Positions 38,441 to 39,063 of a stretch of DNA of 39,063 bases are shown one piece after another (position 1 is the first letter of the stretch; every line of letters starts with the position of its first letter). The stretch covers positions 1 to 39,063 of the forward strand of contig CALACD010000176.1 of the NCBI GenBank assembly GCA_937890445.1, in the 5' to 3' direction. The stretch comes from an uncultured Acidimicrobiia bacterium (GTDB taxonomy: Bacteria > Actinomycetota > Acidimicrobiia > Acidimicrobiales > SZUA-35). The position numbers and the translations under genes were made by a program. The notes under the pieces are model-generated. The model worked only from the letters and a program-made list of their open reading frames with translations, did not search any database and had not been told where the DNA came from.

Positions 38441-39063
38441 GTGACCGAGTCCACGCCTGAAGGCTCTGACTTCTCCCTCACAGACCGGGTGCGGATCGAG
38501 CTTCGGGGTCAGCTGCTGGCCGCGTCGTTTCCGCTGTGGGAACGGCTGACCGAGGCTCGCCTCGCCACCCAGCTCGGGGTGAGTCGGACACCCGTTCGAG
38601 AAGCGCTGCGCCAGCTCGAACGGGAAGAGCTCGTGGTGGTCGACGACAGCGGGAGCTATCGCCCCCGAGTCCCTGAAGTCGGCCACATCCAGAACCTCTA
38701 CTCGGTGCGAGCGCAACTGGAGGAGATGTCGGTCACGCTTGCCTGCGGTCCCGAGCGAGATGGTGACCGGCTGACTCAGCTGGCCAAGTTCTGGGAAGCG
38801 ATCGGGATCGATGACGAACTCGACCCCGAGTACGTGTTCGTCGAAGAGAGCTTTCACCTCGGTCTTGCCGAGATCGGCGGCAACGGTGCACTGGTGGAAG
38901 TCCTGTCGTCCATCAACGACCGAATCCGACTCGCCCGTTCGTTCTCGTTCAACAACCCAGCCAAACGAGGGTTCTCGGTGCGAGAGCATCGACAGATCGT
39001 GCGGATCGTGCAGCAACGTGACGAGACGCAAGCTCGGTCTCGAATCCGTCGCCACATCACCGA
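38441..39063 (+). CDS. GntR-family regulator, FCD subgroup (3' end missing)
   Basis: At least 207 residues, running off the right edge. The winged helix (about residues 12-75) has LTEARLATQLGVSRTPVREALRQLEREELV, the classic GntR recognition sequence. The helical FCD domain follows, with YSVRAQLEEMSVTLA, then EESFHLGLAEIGGN and REHRQIVRIVQQRDETQARSRIRRHI. The His/Glu/Asp ligands of the FCD metal-effector site are partly visible (FH, and EH near the end). It starts 52 bases after the decarboxylase stop. It is the obvious candidate to bind the palindrome at 26306-26329 and to sense the operon's substrate. Start GTG 38441 gives the usual short N-terminal arm. Confidence 0.93.
   Translation, partial: MTESTPEGSDFSLTDRVRIELRGQLLAASFPLWERLTEARLATQLGVSRTPVREALRQLEREELVVVDDSGSYRPRVPEVGHIQNLYSVRAQLEEMSVTLACGPERDGDRLTQLAKFWEAIGIDDELDPEYVFVEESFHLGLAEIGGNGALVEVLSSINDRIRLARSFSFNNPAKRGFSVREHRQIVRIVQQRDETQARSRIRRHIT

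Overview
The window reads as a chromosomal segment of a high-GC actinobacterium. Codons end mostly in G or C, and several genes start directly downstream of a TANNNT -10 box with almost no leader. An Acidimicrobiia-like marine lineage is a guess from overall style and is not proven. There are no rRNA, tRNA, CRISPR or insertion-sequence genes that I can see.

Region 1 (about 1-19330) is a nonribosomal peptide cluster. A free-standing adenylation enzyme and a free-standing carrier protein (256-2132) look like a proline-type starter pair. A convergent pair encodes an ABC exporter and the phosphopantetheinyl transferase that activates the carriers (2150-4569). A one-module terminal synthetase with C-A-PCP and two thioesterase-like domains (4588-9228) faces a two-module synthetase, C-A-PCP-C-A-PCP-E (9205-17895), which is preceded by a family 1 glycosyltransferase (17934-19328). 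The central discovery candidate is in the two-module enzyme. Its first adenylation domain, whose specificity residues read as asparagine/aspartate, is interrupted between cores A8 and A9/A10 by a complete ATP-pyrophosphatase (PP-loop) domain. That domain has an SGGKDS motif and Cys-X2-Cys pairs and resembles WbpG-type amidotransferases. It may remodel the Asn/Asp side chain on the assembly line. The terminal module carries a beta-alanine-like code, and the first of its two thioesterase domains has lost its catalytic Ser and His. The parsimonious product is a glycosylated peptide of the type Pro - modified Asn/Asp - D-residue - beta-Ala.

Region 2 (19482-26155) is a patchwork. It holds an acyl-CoA thioesterase behind a leaderless 12-codon ORF, an ArsR regulator with a two-domain SRPBCC protein, and a DHA2-type drug exporter divergent from an HxlR regulator. 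Two patches of decayed genes lie among them: an HTH regulator back to back with an alpha/beta hydrolase, both truncated at one junction, and a frameshifted PQ-loop membrane protein beside a frameshifted CGNR zinc-finger regulator.

Region 3 (26306-39063) is one long catabolic operon. Nearly every gene overlaps the next by 4 bases. It encodes a Tat-exported substrate-binding lipoprotein, an ATPase and two permeases of a SsuABC/ThiXYZ-like importer, and seven cytosolic enzymes: an aminohydrolase, a GGT-fold hydrolase, two amidohydrolase-2 paralogues with most metal ligands replaced, an M20 hydrolase, a CodA-like amidohydrolase and a PLP decarboxylase. A GntR/FCD regulator sits at the right edge and a GntR-like palindrome lies in the operon promoter. 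The substrate is unknown, but the enzyme set points to a small nitrogen-rich amide or ureide, taken up and cut bond by bond.
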